Assembly: GCA_022749755.1 (NCBI GenBank)
Contig: CM040445.1
Location: 3,245,182-3,309,181 of the forward strand
Source of the DNA: Azadirachta indica
Lineage: Eukaryota; Streptophyta; Magnoliopsida; Sapindales; Meliaceae
Length of the DNA: 64,000 nt
Direction: 5' to 3'
Position 1 is the stretch's first letter. Every line of letters begins with the position of its first letter. Position numbers and translations under genes: made by a program. Below, one piece after another: positions 1 through 13,120 of the stretch. The notes below the pieces were generated by a model. It was not told the DNA's origin. It worked only from the letters and a program-made list of their open reading frames with translations, and did not search any database.

Positions 1-1552
1 GGTACTACTTCACCTTCACTTTCGCAATGATGGTATCTTTAACAATCATCGTTTATGTGCAATCTGATGTGAGCTGGGCTTGGGGATTGGGAATTCCTGC
101 ATTTATGATGTTCTTATCCTGCGCACTATTCTTCCTGGGAACAAGACTTTATGTGAAAGTAAAACCAGATGGCAGTCCCTTGACAGGCGCAGTGCAAGTC
201 ATAGTGGCTGCAATCAAGAAGAGGCAACTGAAGTTACCAGAGCAACCATCCCTCTCCCTTCATAACCATATTCCAAAAGACTGTATCAACTCCAAGCTTC
301 TTCATACTGAACAATTCAGGTAACAAGTTCTAGATGCTCATCGAATTTCCATAGTAAATTTTGTCCATAACTCACTTGGATGATTCATATACTTCATATA
401 GTAGTTATTAAATTTTATTTCAATTTTTCATGTTTTCTATTGTATAAAGTCAAAAGAATAGCTCCTCTGTGATGACCCAACTAGCTGAATAGGATCGCGC
501 AGAAAATAGTGTCCCTGCTTAAACTTTGATCTATAAATAAGGCTTAATCTAAATTCTTTAGTTATTTTTTAATGATTATTCTTGCTCCTCTTCCACCGTG
601 TTTAAGGTCAGTAATCTGCATCTTACTAATGAAGCAGGGTGATAATGTTGTCAGGTTTCTTGACAAAGCAGCAATCGTGACCCCTGAAGACCAAATCAAC
701 TCGGATGGATCGGCAGTCAATCCATGGAGCCTTTGCAGCATGCAAAAAGTGGAGGAAGTAAAGGTTTTAGCAAGAATATTTCCCATATGGGCCTCGGCTG
801 TTGTATACTACGTAGCTTTGATTCAACAACAAACCTATGTAGTCTTCCAAGCTCTCCAATCTGATAGACGCTTTGGCAACACCAATTTCAGAATCCCGGC
901 TGCATCTTACACAATCTTCACCATGCTAGGCCTCACAATCTGGATTCCTATCTATGACAGAATCATAGTTCCAAGGCTACAACGATTGACGAAAAAAGAA
1001 GGCGGCATCTCAATCCTTCAAAGAATGGGTATTGGCATGGTTCTTGCCATAATCACCATGATTTTATCTGGCATTGTTGAAGACAGGAGAAGAACATTGG
1101 CTATCTCCAAGCCTGTAGGCATAGAACATAGAAGAGGTGCAATATCTTCCTTGTCCGGATTATGGCTAATACCTCAGCTCACAATGATTGGACTTTCTGA
1201 AGCATTTACTATCATTGCCCAAGTTGAATTCTACTACAAGCAGTTTCCAGAAAACATGAGAAGTATTGGCGGCTCCTTGTCTTTTGTTGGTGTCGCATTA
1301 TCTAATTATTTGAGTGGTTTATTGATATCAATAGTTCACAGGACGACAAAAGGGGCTGCCACTGGAGACTGGTTGCCCGAAGATCTGAATAAGGGAAGAC
1401 TGGATTACTTCTATTACTTAGTTGCTGCATTAGGATTGATAAATTTCGGATCTTTTATAGTGTGTGCAAAGTGGTACAAATATAAAGGAACTGCAGTAGG
1501 CACCCACGAATTGAGCTCGGAAAATCTGCAGTCTGAAAAGTCTCCGGTATGA
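1..1552 (+). CDS. NPF2-type (NRT1/PTR family) transporter, copy A, 5' part missing
   Basis: This is a proton-coupled membrane transporter of the NPF family, cut by the window start. Exons are <1-319 and 655-1552; the intron 320-654 is GT-AG and splits an AGG codon, giving the join QFR/FLDKAA. Visible parts are the middle transmembrane segments (FTFTFAMM onward), the cytoplasmic loop, then six further helices with the family motifs [13 protein letters not shown] and [15 protein letters not shown]. The C-terminus is short and hydrophilic, ending in KSPV. The sequence resembles Arabidopsis GTR1/GTR2 and NPF2.9 (family knowledge), whose members carry glucosinolates or nitrate; the substrate here cannot be read from sequence. 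Copy B lies 1.8 kb downstream in the same direction with the same intron position, so the pair is a tandem duplication. The first two exons and the start lie outside the window. Confidence 0.93.
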
Positions 1553-3327
1553 AACGAAAAAAGTCATACATGCTGAAAGCTTATACAAGAGATTGTGGTT
1601 CCATTTCCAGGATTTCAACCATACAAAAGGAAGCTAGCTTGAGCCATACTATGTTGCATGAAAACCCAGCAATCCACCAAACAGAATAACAAGACTCAAC
1701 CAGCTTTGAAATTATGCATCAGTATATTAGAGTACAAGATTTTTATTTATATACATGAAAAATTGATGTTGTGCTGGGTTACCAAATTCCTGATGAAGAA
1801 AGGTTACTGTATCTGAATAAAAAGAAAAAAGAAAGGAAAAAAGAGCAAATTCCAAATATCACAGGAACATGTGACTAGCAGACGAGATGCAAGATCAAAT
1901 AATTTAACCTTTTTGGAAGACTAAAGATTTAAATTAATAATGAAATGCAAATTTACACTTTCCAACTAATATTGAACTCATTACAGAAAAAGCCAATTTG
2001 TTCGATATAATGAAACTAGCTGTAAAATCATGATGCCTTTTGGCACCAGCAGTCTTAGATCCAGCTAATTGTGGGTCTCCAATAGCCATTACGTGTCCCT
2101 AAAGTTGGTTGTTTAAATTCTAAGACCTACCATTCTGACGTGGGAGGATCTGCCCTGATTCTGAAGATACGTAGTTTATTCTCTTTTACGTAACTTTTCA
2201 AGGATGTTGAACAAATATACTAGTCCATTTACTTTTCAGTCTTTACAAATTAGATGTTGCTGGAGAACGTAGCAATTTGTTACCTAATCTTTTAGCCTGA
2301 CAAATTTTAAAATGCATTACGTGATTTTATGATATAGATAGTTAATATTTTTCATTTTACAATATATTTGTAGTACAATATGTATTTATATATTATAAAT
2401 TAAGTAAAATATAGTAATACACTAAAACATTTATCATTTTGTTGCTATTTTTCTTTTTTTTAGACTTTTTTTTTGCTTTATTATAAAAGTAATCTATCAT
2501 TCTATAAATCAAAAAATTTAGAGTTTAATAACATGAACAATCTTGTTCATAGTCAAGACCAAATCTTAGTAAGTAATTTTAAAAATAGTACAACTAAAGA
2601 GTTAATTTGATCAAGTCTTAGAAACTCACATTTTGTATTATGATATATTTAAAGCACAAGGAGTTTGCATTGATATAGAAATACCTTTACCATTATTTAT
2701 AAGCCCTAAAAACTTTTAAGCTCCGGCTAGTGCTACTACTACTACTACAACAAAATTACATAATGTATGTGTGCTATCTCGAAACTACTAGTAGAGTGCT
2801 ATGTGGTATGAGAAATCGTAAAAGGCAAAATAGTAGTAGACCAGACATGTCAATTTCTTTGACCTGGGCTGTGGATTAAAAGGGAGGAAAAATACAAAAA
2901 TTTTCTAAAACTAATATCAATCAGTCTAGATATGATAGATAGATAGTGCATTCCACATTCCCACTGGGTGGCAATGAAACAGACTGTGCATGTTTTAACT
3001 TTTTCTGTTTTCGTTCTCTGATTTAAGTGGAATTTGTTTCTGAATTGGAATGGATTAACTAATTACTCAACAACTTTCAGCCACTCACTGAAGCCATATG
3101 TTAGCAGTGGACTTGGGGTCATCAATGACGTCTGGTGGTCCAAAAAAAAAAATGACACTACCCTAAATTCAGTCTAAAGTCTCTACCGAGTGAGAGAAAA
3201 CTTGATGGGAAACAAGAAAAATGTGGGCAGATGGAGTTAGGAAGGACACGGAATTCTTCTTCTCAACTCTGGGTATGCTCTGCTGCTTTAAATAGAGTTC
3301 CCATTTTCAAACGTACGCGGTCCAAGA
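1553..3327. other. Spacer between the two NPF copies
   Basis: This spacer holds the 3' flank of copy A and the upstream region of copy B. It is AT-rich with no plausible coding region. A short trinucleotide run (ACT/ACA) lies near 2731-2751. The only promoter-like signal I see is the TATA-like box at 3287. Confidence 0.7.
3287..3295 (+). promoter_or_regulatory. TATA-like box upstream of NPF copy B
   Basis: TTTAAATAG lies about 40 bases before the first in-frame ATG at 3328. If it is the real TATA box, transcription would start near 3315-3325. The ATG at 3328 would then have a very short leader, and the in-frame ATG at 3421 (residue 32) becomes a realistic alternative start. Confidence 0.45.
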
Positions 3328-5718
3328 ATGGTAACTTTGAATAACGCTTCAAGAACGAAAGCGGGAGAAAGAGATACTAGTACTGAGAAAGTAACCGTGG
3401 AGAAGAATCGGAAAGAAAACATGGATCAGAAACAGAATGGAATCTTCGAGTTAGAGAAGCAGGATCAGAATGGAACCATGGAGCAGGATCAGAAAGCTGT
3501 TGGAAATTTTGTTCAGGAGCCTAAGATTAACTACAGAGGATGGAAAGCCATGCCCTTCATCATAGGTAAACTTAGGGAGCTGTTTCCTTTTTGCTTCAGG
3601 CTTGTTTTTGTTGCTATTTTTCTTCATGTTGAGTAACAAATTTAAGTTTTGGACATGCATTTAAGGTAACGAAACTTTTGAGAAGCTGGGGGCTATCGGC
3701 ACACTAGCCAACCTCTTGATCTACCTTACTTCTGTCTTCAACATGAAGAACATTACAGCTGCAACTCTTATCATTATCTTCAATGGCACCACAAATTTCG
3801 GTACCATGGTTGGAGCTTACCTTTGTGACACTTACTTTGGTCGCTACAAGACTTTGGGATTTGCTACAATTACTTCTTTCTTGGTACAACTTCTACTACC
3901 GTCTTGTCAGTTTCAGTGATGAAATTTTATACATGGACAAAAACTTGGAAGATCTACCTGAGCTAAGATCTATTATTTTATTTTAAGACCATAATATAAA
4001 AATTGAACTCTAGAGCCATATAGTAGTAACATTGTCAAATTTAACTAGTCACTCGTCTCCGGGCTCCGACACATCACCAACAGTATATTGGAAATCTCCA
4101 TCTTGTCAGAACTAAGAGCAGATTTTCTACTAGAGGCAACTAATCCTTTGATTTTTATGGTGAAGGGATTGCAAGTTATACAACTCACAGCGGCAATACG
4201 AAGTCTGCATCCTCCCCACTGTGCATCAGAAAGTTCTACATGCAAAGGGCCAACAGCAGGGCAAATGGCATTTCTGTTGATTGGGTTTGGATTAATGATA
4301 ATAGGAGCTGGTGGCGTCCGACCGTGTAACCTGGCCTTTGGAGCAGACCAATTCAATCCTAAAACGGAATCAGGAAAAAGGGGCATTAATAGCTTCTTCA
4401 ACTGGTACTTCTTCACCTTTACCTTCGCCCAAATGGTGTCTTTGACCCTAATTGTCTATGTGCAATCCAATGTCAGTTGGGCTATCGGTTTAGCGATTCC
4501 AGCGCTGCTAATGTTGATATCATGTGCTCTCTTCTTTATGGGTTCAAAAATATATGTGAAGGTGAAAGCAACCGGCAGTCCAATGACCAGTGTGGCACAG
4601 GTAATTGTGGTTGCAATCAAGAAAAGGGGACTTAAACAACCCGACCAGCCATGGCTGTCCCTTTACAATTATATTCCTCCCACTTCTATCAACTCCAAGC
4701 TTCCTTACACAGATCAATTCAGGTAACAAATTGACAGCTATCACAATACATTTGTTAGTCCCATCGAGAAAGGCAATCGTGGACATTAGCCAAATTGACA
4801 AATTGTTATTCTATGTTCAGATTTTTGGACAAAGCAGCGGTGATCCAGGAAGACCAGATAAACACAGATGGATCACCAGCAAATCCATGGAGGCTTTGCA
4901 GTATGCAGCAAGTAGAAGAAGTGAAATGCATTTTGAGAGTACTTCCTATATGGGTTGCAGCTGTCTTCTACCATGTTATCGTTGTTCAACAACATACTTA
5001 TTCAGTCTTCCAAGCCCAGCAAACTGATAGACGTCTTGGAAACACTACCTTCAAGATCCCAGCTGCATCTTACGTCGTCTTCATGATGATTAGCATGACA
5101 CTGTGGATACCTATTTATGACAGAATTATGGTCCCATTTCTGCAAAAACTCACAGGGAAAGAAGGCGGCATCACAATGCTCCAAAGAATGGGAATTGGTA
5201 TAGGCACCTCCGTTATAACCATGCTAGTATCTGCTTTTGTTGAAGAACGCAGAAGAACGATAGCTCTTACCAAGCCAGCAGTTGGATTTCAACCAAGAAG
5301 AGGTGCCATTTCATCAATGTCTGGCATGTTTTTGGTTCCTCAGCTTGCACTAGCTGGACTTGCAGAGGCATTCACTTCCATTGGACAAATAGAATTCTAC
5401 TACAAGCAATTTCCTGAGAACATGAGAAGCATTGGAGGGTCTATCTTCTACTGTGGAATGGCAGGTTCAAGTTATTTGAGTAGTTTGTTAATAACTATAG
5501 TCCACAAAACGACAGAAGGAGCTGCAACCGGGAATTGGTTACCAGAAGACCTAAACAAGGGAAGATTGGATTACTTCTATTACATGATTGCTGGCTTGGA
5601 GGTTTTGAATTTCGGTTACTTTTTAGTATGCGCCAGGTGGTACAAATACAAAGGGACGGGCTCAGATACCATTGAAGAAAATGGAGAGACAATGCAATCT
5701 GATAAAACTGCAGTTTGA
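3328..5718 (+). CDS. NPF2-type transporter (GTR/NRT1.9-like), copy B
   Basis: This is a complete NPF transporter of 636 residues in four exons: 3328-3565, 3666-3883, 4166-4722 and 4821-5718. All introns are GT-AG and the reading phase is kept. Residues 1-70 are a hydrophilic N-terminus rich in Glu, Lys and Gln. The [17 protein letters not shown] block follows, with the proton-coupling ExxE[K/R] motif present as ETFEK at about 82-86. The DTYFGRYKT and [14 protein letters not shown] signatures come next, and then a C-terminal half closely similar to copy A. The ETFEKLG block is typical of the NPF2.9/2.10/2.11 clade (family knowledge). In Brassicales these move glucosinolates or nitrate; related cassava proteins move cyanogenic glucosides. 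Substrate and side of action are therefore open. The protein is expected in the plasma membrane with 12 helices. A later start at 3421 is possible. Confidence 0.94.
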
Positions 5719-6709
5719 TTGAGATAAAATTCAAAGTAGGCTGTGAGAAATACCATTGAATATCTTTAGATGATAGTTGGTAAGAAATTTAATACTACGA
5801 GAAACACCATTGAATATCTTTAGATGATCGTTGGAAAGAAATTTAATAGAAGTTTAGACTATGAATGGTATTAACAATCATGATTCTTAGCTTGTTCAAT
5901 AAAGTTTGTCAGGTTGAATTAAGTGGAGGAGGACCCATATTGTTATTGCCTTTTTGATGTCGAAAATTTGGTTCGCACTAGTGAAACGCAAGGCATTCAG
6001 TAATCATAGTTCTAAAGTAAATGAATATTTTTTTTTAACTCTTTCGTCTCAAAGTCAAATATTTATAAATTTGCCTCAAACATGTGGGTTAATAATTTCT
6101 TATAAATATGAACAGTGGGATGGAAATCGCATTGTTCACTGGCAAACAGCCCTGAAGTTAGCTGACTGATACAACAATTTCTTTATAATGCTGCATTACA
6201 TTCACAAGGCAAATACTGCTTCGAATTAAGCTCCTTGTTACTAATGTTTTAAAGATTCATGCTTTAAGAATATTATTAACAAAAAAACCAAGGATTACTT
6301 GATAAGTAAGAAGACCACTTTAAACAATGTTTTGTAACAGGAAATCGACATTTATATAACTAGTTTCTAAGCTCTTATTGCCCACTATCAACAACCAAAG
6401 CAATTAACTAACTATCAAGAGTTTGTCTGTAGTACAGCAGAAATTAAAGAACACGCGTTAAACCTCACTAATATTACATGCCAAACACAATAAGCTCATA
6501 TTGTGGGGCATTGGGTGGATAGTGTTAAGAGAAGACAGGAAAACAAGACGAAAAATGCTCCCCGCAGCACTCAAAAGTGCTGGAATGTCAGGCATAGTAG
6601 CACAAATTAACACAGTTGTATGATGGGCAACTCGCAACAACATGCTGATTACATGTCTTTTAACACCAGGTGAAGTGTCTTAATAATGATTATGCCGATA
6701 AATGATCTC
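5719..6709. other. Convergent 3' flanks of NPF copy B and the H+-ATPase
   Basis: No gene is visible here. An AATAAA motif at 5898-5903, 180 bases after the NPF stop, is a likely polyadenylation signal for copy B. The H+-ATPase ends from the other side at 6710. Confidence 0.65.
5744..5850 (+). repeat. Two-copy 55-bp tandem repeat in the NPF copy B 3' region
   Basis: A unit beginning GAGAAA(T/C)ACCATTGAA occurs at 5744 and again at 5799, with only a few differences. It lies between the NPF stop and its probable poly(A) signal, so it is probably in the 3' untranslated region. Confidence 0.85.
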
Positions 6710-9700
6710 TTAAACAGTGTAAGCTTGCTGAATCGTGTCTATGTCAAGGCCTTTCAATCTCACTACTGATTCTACGTGACCCTTCAGTGTATGGAGTTCT
6801 CTCAACCTGAAAGAAAGCATTAGAAGCAGACAAATTCAATTATTTTTTTAAAAAGCGAGAAAATAGAAAGGCTTAGATGAACCAAAGCATTCACCAAGGC
6901 ATAAACTGATACAAGAACAGTTCACAACCACTAGCAAATTTCAGATTGTATATCAGCTATATGTGAGAGGGGCCATTGTATATCAGCTATATGAGAGAGG
7001 GGCCTTGTTACTATAGCAAACAGGAAAGATAGATGTTTGCATACGTATCTTGTTCCAATATGATTCTCACATTAAAGGTGAAGGTGATACTACAGCATGA
7101 CTCATGCTAAAACACTTGTTTATATCGTTGCTCACCTGGCAATTTCAGCTCTCCTTTTGGCTTCTTCTGCCATGTTATTGAGTTCCGTGAAATGAGTTCG
7201 CTCAGTGAACATCTTCGTATCAGGTGGTTGCAGCCCATGCAATGTTCTTTGAGCATGTGCCCATTGAAGCTCACGTTGTTCCTTGCCAAAATCCTTTTGC
7301 CTTGTGAAAGCAATCTACATTGTGAAGGGAAAAAAGAGACCGTCAATATGCAGTACAAAAGAAAGCCTCACAGACAAAGAACTCTGAGCAAACCATTGCA
7401 ACACATACCCTCTGCTCAATAACAAGATCCCAGGCCCTCCCACTCAGAACATAGCGGATGAAGAACTTAATGAAATCAAGTGGGAAGTAGAAGATGATAT
7501 TGTAAAGCCATATCACACCGGCCCAACCCCACCCAATTCCTTCAATTGCAGCGAAGCTCCAACTTGCATACACAGCAATCAGAGTAGCAATCTGCTCAAA
7601 ATGAAGATCAGATGTTAGAGTCTCTTATTCTTCCAGACTTATCAGTTAGAATTTGCAATTAAATGGACAAGAATTGCTCACCAGTTGAGCAATCACAAAA
7701 GCCACCACAAGCAATAAACCAGGTCGCTCAACAAAAGACCAACTTCGAGATCGTGTCACAAATATAAGGGCCTGACTGATAGTGCTCACTTGCAGGTACA
7801 CTGCTGAGGCGAGCTTTCGGAAGTCATCATGAGCTGTTTTCTCAAGGGTTGCCACCCCAAATACCCGCTGGCAAATTAAAAGCAAGTAAATCACATGTAG
7901 GAGTTTATCTAAAGTCTCCAATCTCTATGAAAGCATGCACTAAGAACGATGATAGGACAGCTGAAAAGAATAAATTAAAAAAAATTAACATCAGACATAT
8001 GAACACTTTAAGTCAACAACAGCACACCTAAGTTCTAATTTCCCATCGAGTATTGTTTATTTAGTATTTGGAGAGTATGGTTGTTGCATATGATTATGGA
8101 AGTAACAAATGAAAGAAATATCATCATATATGGAATGTCAGTCATCTTTCAGCACAAACCAAAACAAATCTCACTCATGACATCAAAAGAGAAATGGAAA
8201 TTTTAGCTCAGCCAAGACAGCCTATTCATAAGACATCACGTAAACAATGATTTACGAACAGTTTAGAAACAGTAAACGTAGCTTCCAAGATCAAAACTAA
8301 CTTCATCAAAGAACTGCAGAAGGCAGGTCATCTTACCGGAAAGAAGTCTGTTTTATATGCTGCCCAAAAGAAAATAACTGTCATCATTGCCAAGTAACTG
8401 CCAAGTACAATGCCAGTTGTAAAAATCTCAGCTAGTTTCCAGCTGTCTGGCAGAGGAGAAGGTTTCACCCTATCCTTTGATATTGTCATAATTGTACCTG
8501 AAATTCATCCAAGAATAGCAACTTAGCATTGGACTTTGTAAGTGAACAAATTTCTTATTCTTGCCATAGTAATTTCTTAAAAAAAATATTTGATACATGC
8601 AAGGAATTGGTCAATAGAAAGAGGAAAAGAGCAAATATGAGGTGGCAAAAAACAAACCATCATTGAGGATGGCAATAATAAGCACCATAAATGGAGGAAA
8701 GTCAAACTTCCATATGAGTGCCAGCAGCATGAAACCAAGCTGTTACATAATGTACAAGCAAAATGAAGCTTATTGAGTATTCCAATTCAAGTAGCAGAGA
8801 ATGACTAGCAGGAATATGTTCATATCTATCTGTTTTAGAAACCTCCAAAAAGAAGAAACCCTTACCACAATACGGATTGTAATGGAAACTGCATAAATCT
8901 GAAAAGAAAATAGATAAAGATAAGTAAAACTGATGTAAAGTACATATGTATTGCCAATTCAGGTTCATAACCTAATATAAGAAGCTGCTAAGAACTGTAA
9001 CCAAAAGTAACAACAGAGCTGAGAACACAATAAAATATGTGACTCAGAAACATTTTAGTTAAAAGTAGGAACACTATACCATGGCCAGAATCGATGCTTA
9101 CCGTGTAATTTTTCATCCGCTGGAAGATAGCTCGACTGGTCAAGACAGCACTGATGATGACACTAAGGCCAGGTTCAGTGAGGACAATGTCAGAAGCACT
9201 ACGAGCTGCATCAGTTGCATCAGCAACAGCTATCCCAATGTCAGCCTTCTTAAGAGCAGGAGCATCGTTGACTCCATCACCAGTCATCCCACATATATGT
9301 TTCCTAGCTTGCAAGCGTTTTACTATCTCATATTTGTGTTCTGAAACGAAAGACATAGCAAGTAAATCCATGTGTCCAAAGACAAACTGAAAACCATGCT
9401 TTGCTCAACAGTAATAAGTACAATTTTTCTGTTAGGCATAAATCAACGGCACCAAAGAGTATGCAAAACAATTAAGAAAAGGTAAAAAGAAGTTTATTAA
9501 AGAAAATACCAGGGAAAACACCAGCAAAGCCATCAGCTTTTTCAATCAGTTCATCTATTGGTAAAGCAGCGATAGACTCATCCTTGTCCTGTCCTAGCAA
9601 AGCAGACGAAGGATACATGTTGGTTCCCATTCCCAAACGACGGCCAGTTTCCTTTCCTATTGCCAATTGATCTCCTGAAGAACCCACAAGCTTCAGTCAA

Positions 9701-12700
9701 ATAAAAATACTAGCAAAAAATAATGTTCACTACATTCTCAAATGGAAAAGATGAAAATTGATAAATTAATACAGGAAATTCAGAGAATTTTCTTAAAGAT
9801 TACAGATGCAGACTGTATAAAAAAGACATGTGACGGGGCCGAAATTACAACCCATAAATACTATAACTCTACCAGTGTTTTCAAAATGAATTTTCACAAA
9901 CACTGAGCTTGAAGAAGCTCAGCATACAAAGAATAAAAGCCATCATTCCAGACACATATCATTATACCCACATAAGGCTTTTTGAGCCATATTTAACTCA
10001 ATTAACTCATAGAAGAAAAAGTTGTCATTCTGTAAAAGCAATGTAAACATGCTGGGTATTAAGAATTCACTTATCTTAAATGATGTCGAGTGATATTTAG
10101 GAATTTGGATGCTGTAAAATTTTCATAAGTACCAAGATGTTCTCACTATAATTTTGGTCACATAATCACAATTTAACAATATTGCACTACAAGCCAAAGC
10201 ATTTGTTTAAACTGAAAAATAGAGCCCACCTGTAATCATTTTAACATTTACTCCAAGATTCAAAGCCCTCCTAATAGTCTCTGCACTATCATGCCTAGGT
10301 GGATCAAATAGCGGCATGAGGCCAATCAATTGCCATGGGCCTCCAGGACTATCTTTCCTTCCTTCTGGAACTTCCTGCATCCGCGAGGAAATAAAAATTA
10401 GAAATTATAATATCATAAATACAATAAGTAACAACTAAACAATAAATGTTAAAGTATTAAAAAGAAAAGAGTTCTCTATCACCTGGTAGGCCACAGCAAG
10501 AGACCGTAAGCCTCGCTCTGCAAACTTATCAATCACAGCATGAACTCTTCGCTCAATGTCTGACTTGTTATGTGCAAGATTTAGAATCTAAAAATCATAT
10601 TGCAGCAAGGAATTAGAATAAGGTTGTGAAGAACAAGCAACTACTCAGATGAGATAGCAAGGACTATATACCTGCTCTGGTGCCCCTTTGCTGACTCTAT
10701 GCATTTTACTGTTACTGTCAATGTAAGTCAGGGCTGTTCGCTTGTCAGTAGGATTAAAGGGCAGGAAGTGTACCTCCTGAATGCCAGCACGGGCCTTTTG
10801 GCAGCCAAAAGAAACATAGAACCATATAAAAAATTAAGTGGATATTCAAATAACTAAACTGCCGTCATCAAGAGGAAATAATGTGGGGAAATCTAATAAT
10901 TACCTCCTTTGGATCGGCCAGCATTCCAACTATAGCAGAATCTATGGCATCTTGGTTCTCAATCCTGGAGGCCCGAGCTGCCATAAGAACAACAGTATCT
11001 CCATCTACTCCTTTTGCAAAAACCTGAGAAGCGAAATTCATGCACACAGTAAGAAATTAATCCACAAACACAAAAAGCCCCTAAAACTTAGGCAAGTTGC
11101 CACCAACCTCGATAAGATTTTTGTCAACAGTAAGTTTGTTCAGCGTCAGCGTTCCAGTCTTGTCACTGCAAAGCACATCCATGCCTGCCATCTCTTCAAT
11201 AGCAGTCATTCGTTTTGTGATAGCTCCCTACAGACATCATTAACATATTCCATCATTCTGTCCAAAGTCATACAAAACTAAGATACATCACACAAGGAAC
11301 GTAACCAACCTGCTCAGATAACCTATGAGAACCAATAGCCATTGTGACAGACAAAACTGTAGGCATGGCAATTGGAATTCCACCAATGAGAAGTACAAGA
11401 AGATTGTCAATTCCAGGACGGTACTCCCGGTCTTGAATTGGGTACATGACAATAATCTCTATTATCATTCCGACAGCAATTGAGCAAATGCAGAAATTCC
11501 CTATTGCAGTCAAGACCTACATAAAATGGAACATGGAAGAACATAGAGTCAGTATCACCAAAAGGCACAGAATAGTAAGTTCCAGAATAAAAAATTACAT
11601 AAGTCTTATCTCCCTGCCTTTTGGAAGTGGCCAACTTGGTTTGTGGTATCAACAAGGTGAGCAGCCTTCCCAAAGAAGGTATGAACACCAGTAGCAATGA
11701 CCACTGCTTCAATCTCTCCTTGCTTGCAGGTAGAACCTGAGTACACACCATCTCCAGGGCCTTTAGTAACAGGAAGAGACTCACCCGTAAGGGCAGACTG
11801 AAAATCCCACAACAAAAAATTTTAATGAAACCAAAAAAAAAAAATAAAAAAGAGCAGTTCAACTGGAAGCATAGAATGCAAAATTTGCTACAGTAGACTC
11901 ACCTGGTCAATTTTCAAAGGGTCACCTTCAAGAAGACGAGCATCAGCCGGAATAATATCACCCAGTTTGATACTAATTATGTCACCGGGAACTAAAACAG
12001 CAGCATCTTGCTCACTCCACCTTCCATCTCGAAGAACCTATTATGGCAAATTGATTTGAAATGATACCATTGTAGGAATATAAACATGTATCACCTTGTC
12101 AAAATAAAAATGAAGCTTTTTAATCATACAAGTAGTCCCGCAATCAACATTCAAACGTGTATGCGGACAAAGCTTAAGTTTACTTATAATTGTAATTTTT
12201 TAAGTCAAAACCATGTTGCCTAGAGCCTGATACCTTCGCTTTTGGAGCAAGACGGGCCATTAGAGCAGCCGCTGCATTACCAGCATTGTTTTCCTCTATA
12301 AAACTGATGGTCGAATTAATTATAAGCAGAGTAATGATACCAACAAAGTCTTGCCAATCCGGAGGCTTGCCCTGAGAAGGATTAACAAGATACATTTACG
12401 AAACCCCACAAAAGAAAAATTCTCGGAAACTATAACAACCAAACAAATAAGCACTCACTCCTCCGTTTGCAAGAGCAATAGCCATGATAGCAGCAGCTTC
12501 CATAACCCATGAGAGAGGATTCCACATGAAGCCCAAAAACTTCAGTACTTTGCTCTCCTGAAAAACACCCAAAAACCAACAAAGAATTAGCAAACAAAAG
12601 CCCTTTACATCAAATGAACAAACGATAACAGAGATAAGTAGGTACTTTTTTTTCTTCAAGCTTGTTGTGACCAAAAATGGTCAGTCTCTCCTCAGCAGCG

Positions 12701-12948
12701 TCGCTGCTGAGACCTTCTCTGCTACATCTCAGATTCTCAAATACTTCCTCAATGGGTATGTTTTCCTGCACTCAACAACAAAGACAAAAACTTTTCACAG
12801 CAAAGTACAAATGGAAAAGCAAAAAAAACGTATATCAGAAAACCAAAAGGAAAAAAGAGAAAAACGAGCTTCAAAGCTTGTTCAGATCTATTACCAAATC
12901 CACGGTTTCCTTCAACACAGCCTCCAAAACCTCACCTTTGTCTCCCAT
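6710..12948 (-). CDS. Plasma-membrane H+-ATPase (P3A type, AHA4/AHA11-like)
   Basis: This is the proton pump that energises the plant plasma membrane: 956 residues, full length for the family. The 21 exons are 12948-12895, 12765-12646, 12557-12459, 12371-12234, 12037-11903, 11797-11618, 11516-11310, 11227-11108, 11023-10904, 10794-10672, 10587-10483, 10374-10230, 9674-9510, 9340-9102, 8898-8866, 8739-8658, 8497-8337, 7867-7682, 7591-7409, 7314-7136 and 6806-6710. Visible motifs are TGES (about 186-189), the phosphorylated Asp in CSDKTGT (about D333), GDGVND (about 591-596) and a C-terminal autoinhibitory region ending in QQAYTV. The Thr of that ending is the 14-3-3 binding site activated by phosphorylation (family knowledge). 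The [11 protein letters not shown] and DTIQQAYTV segments fit AHA4/AHA11. All introns look GT-AG except intron 6, which starts with GC. The upstream region has several upstream ATGs. Confidence 0.97.
6945..7004. repeat. Two-copy 30-bp tandem repeat in the last H+-ATPase intron
   Basis: ATTGTATATCAGCTATATG plus a GAGAGGGGCC tail occurs twice in a row, at 6945 and 6975, with one or two differences. It is intronic and has no evident function. Confidence 0.85.
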
Positions 12949-13120
12949 CTTCTCTCTAACGCATACAAACTCTCAACTTTTTCTCACTGCAAAACCAACC
13001 AAAGATCAATGTGCATTAACCAACCACCATGAAACTCCCATCAAACTCCCCAATAAAACTTGAGAAATGTAGATAAATTAAGCAATACCCGGACACAAAG
13101 ACTGGATTTTGAGCATACGA
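12949..13120 (-). promoter_or_regulatory. Probable H+-ATPase leader with several upstream ORFs
   Basis: On the minus strand, upstream ATGs open short reading frames before the main ATG at 12948: 13116 (12 codons then stop), 13041-13006 (11 codons then stop), 13030-13016 (4), 13016 (10), and 12964-12956 (2). None is in frame with and continuous to the main start. The transcription start is not known, so how many lie in the mRNA is uncertain. A TTTTGCAG-like acceptor just upstream of 12990 means a leader intron could remove some of them. Tobacco H+-ATPase genes are known to carry regulatory upstream ORFs. Confidence 0.5.
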
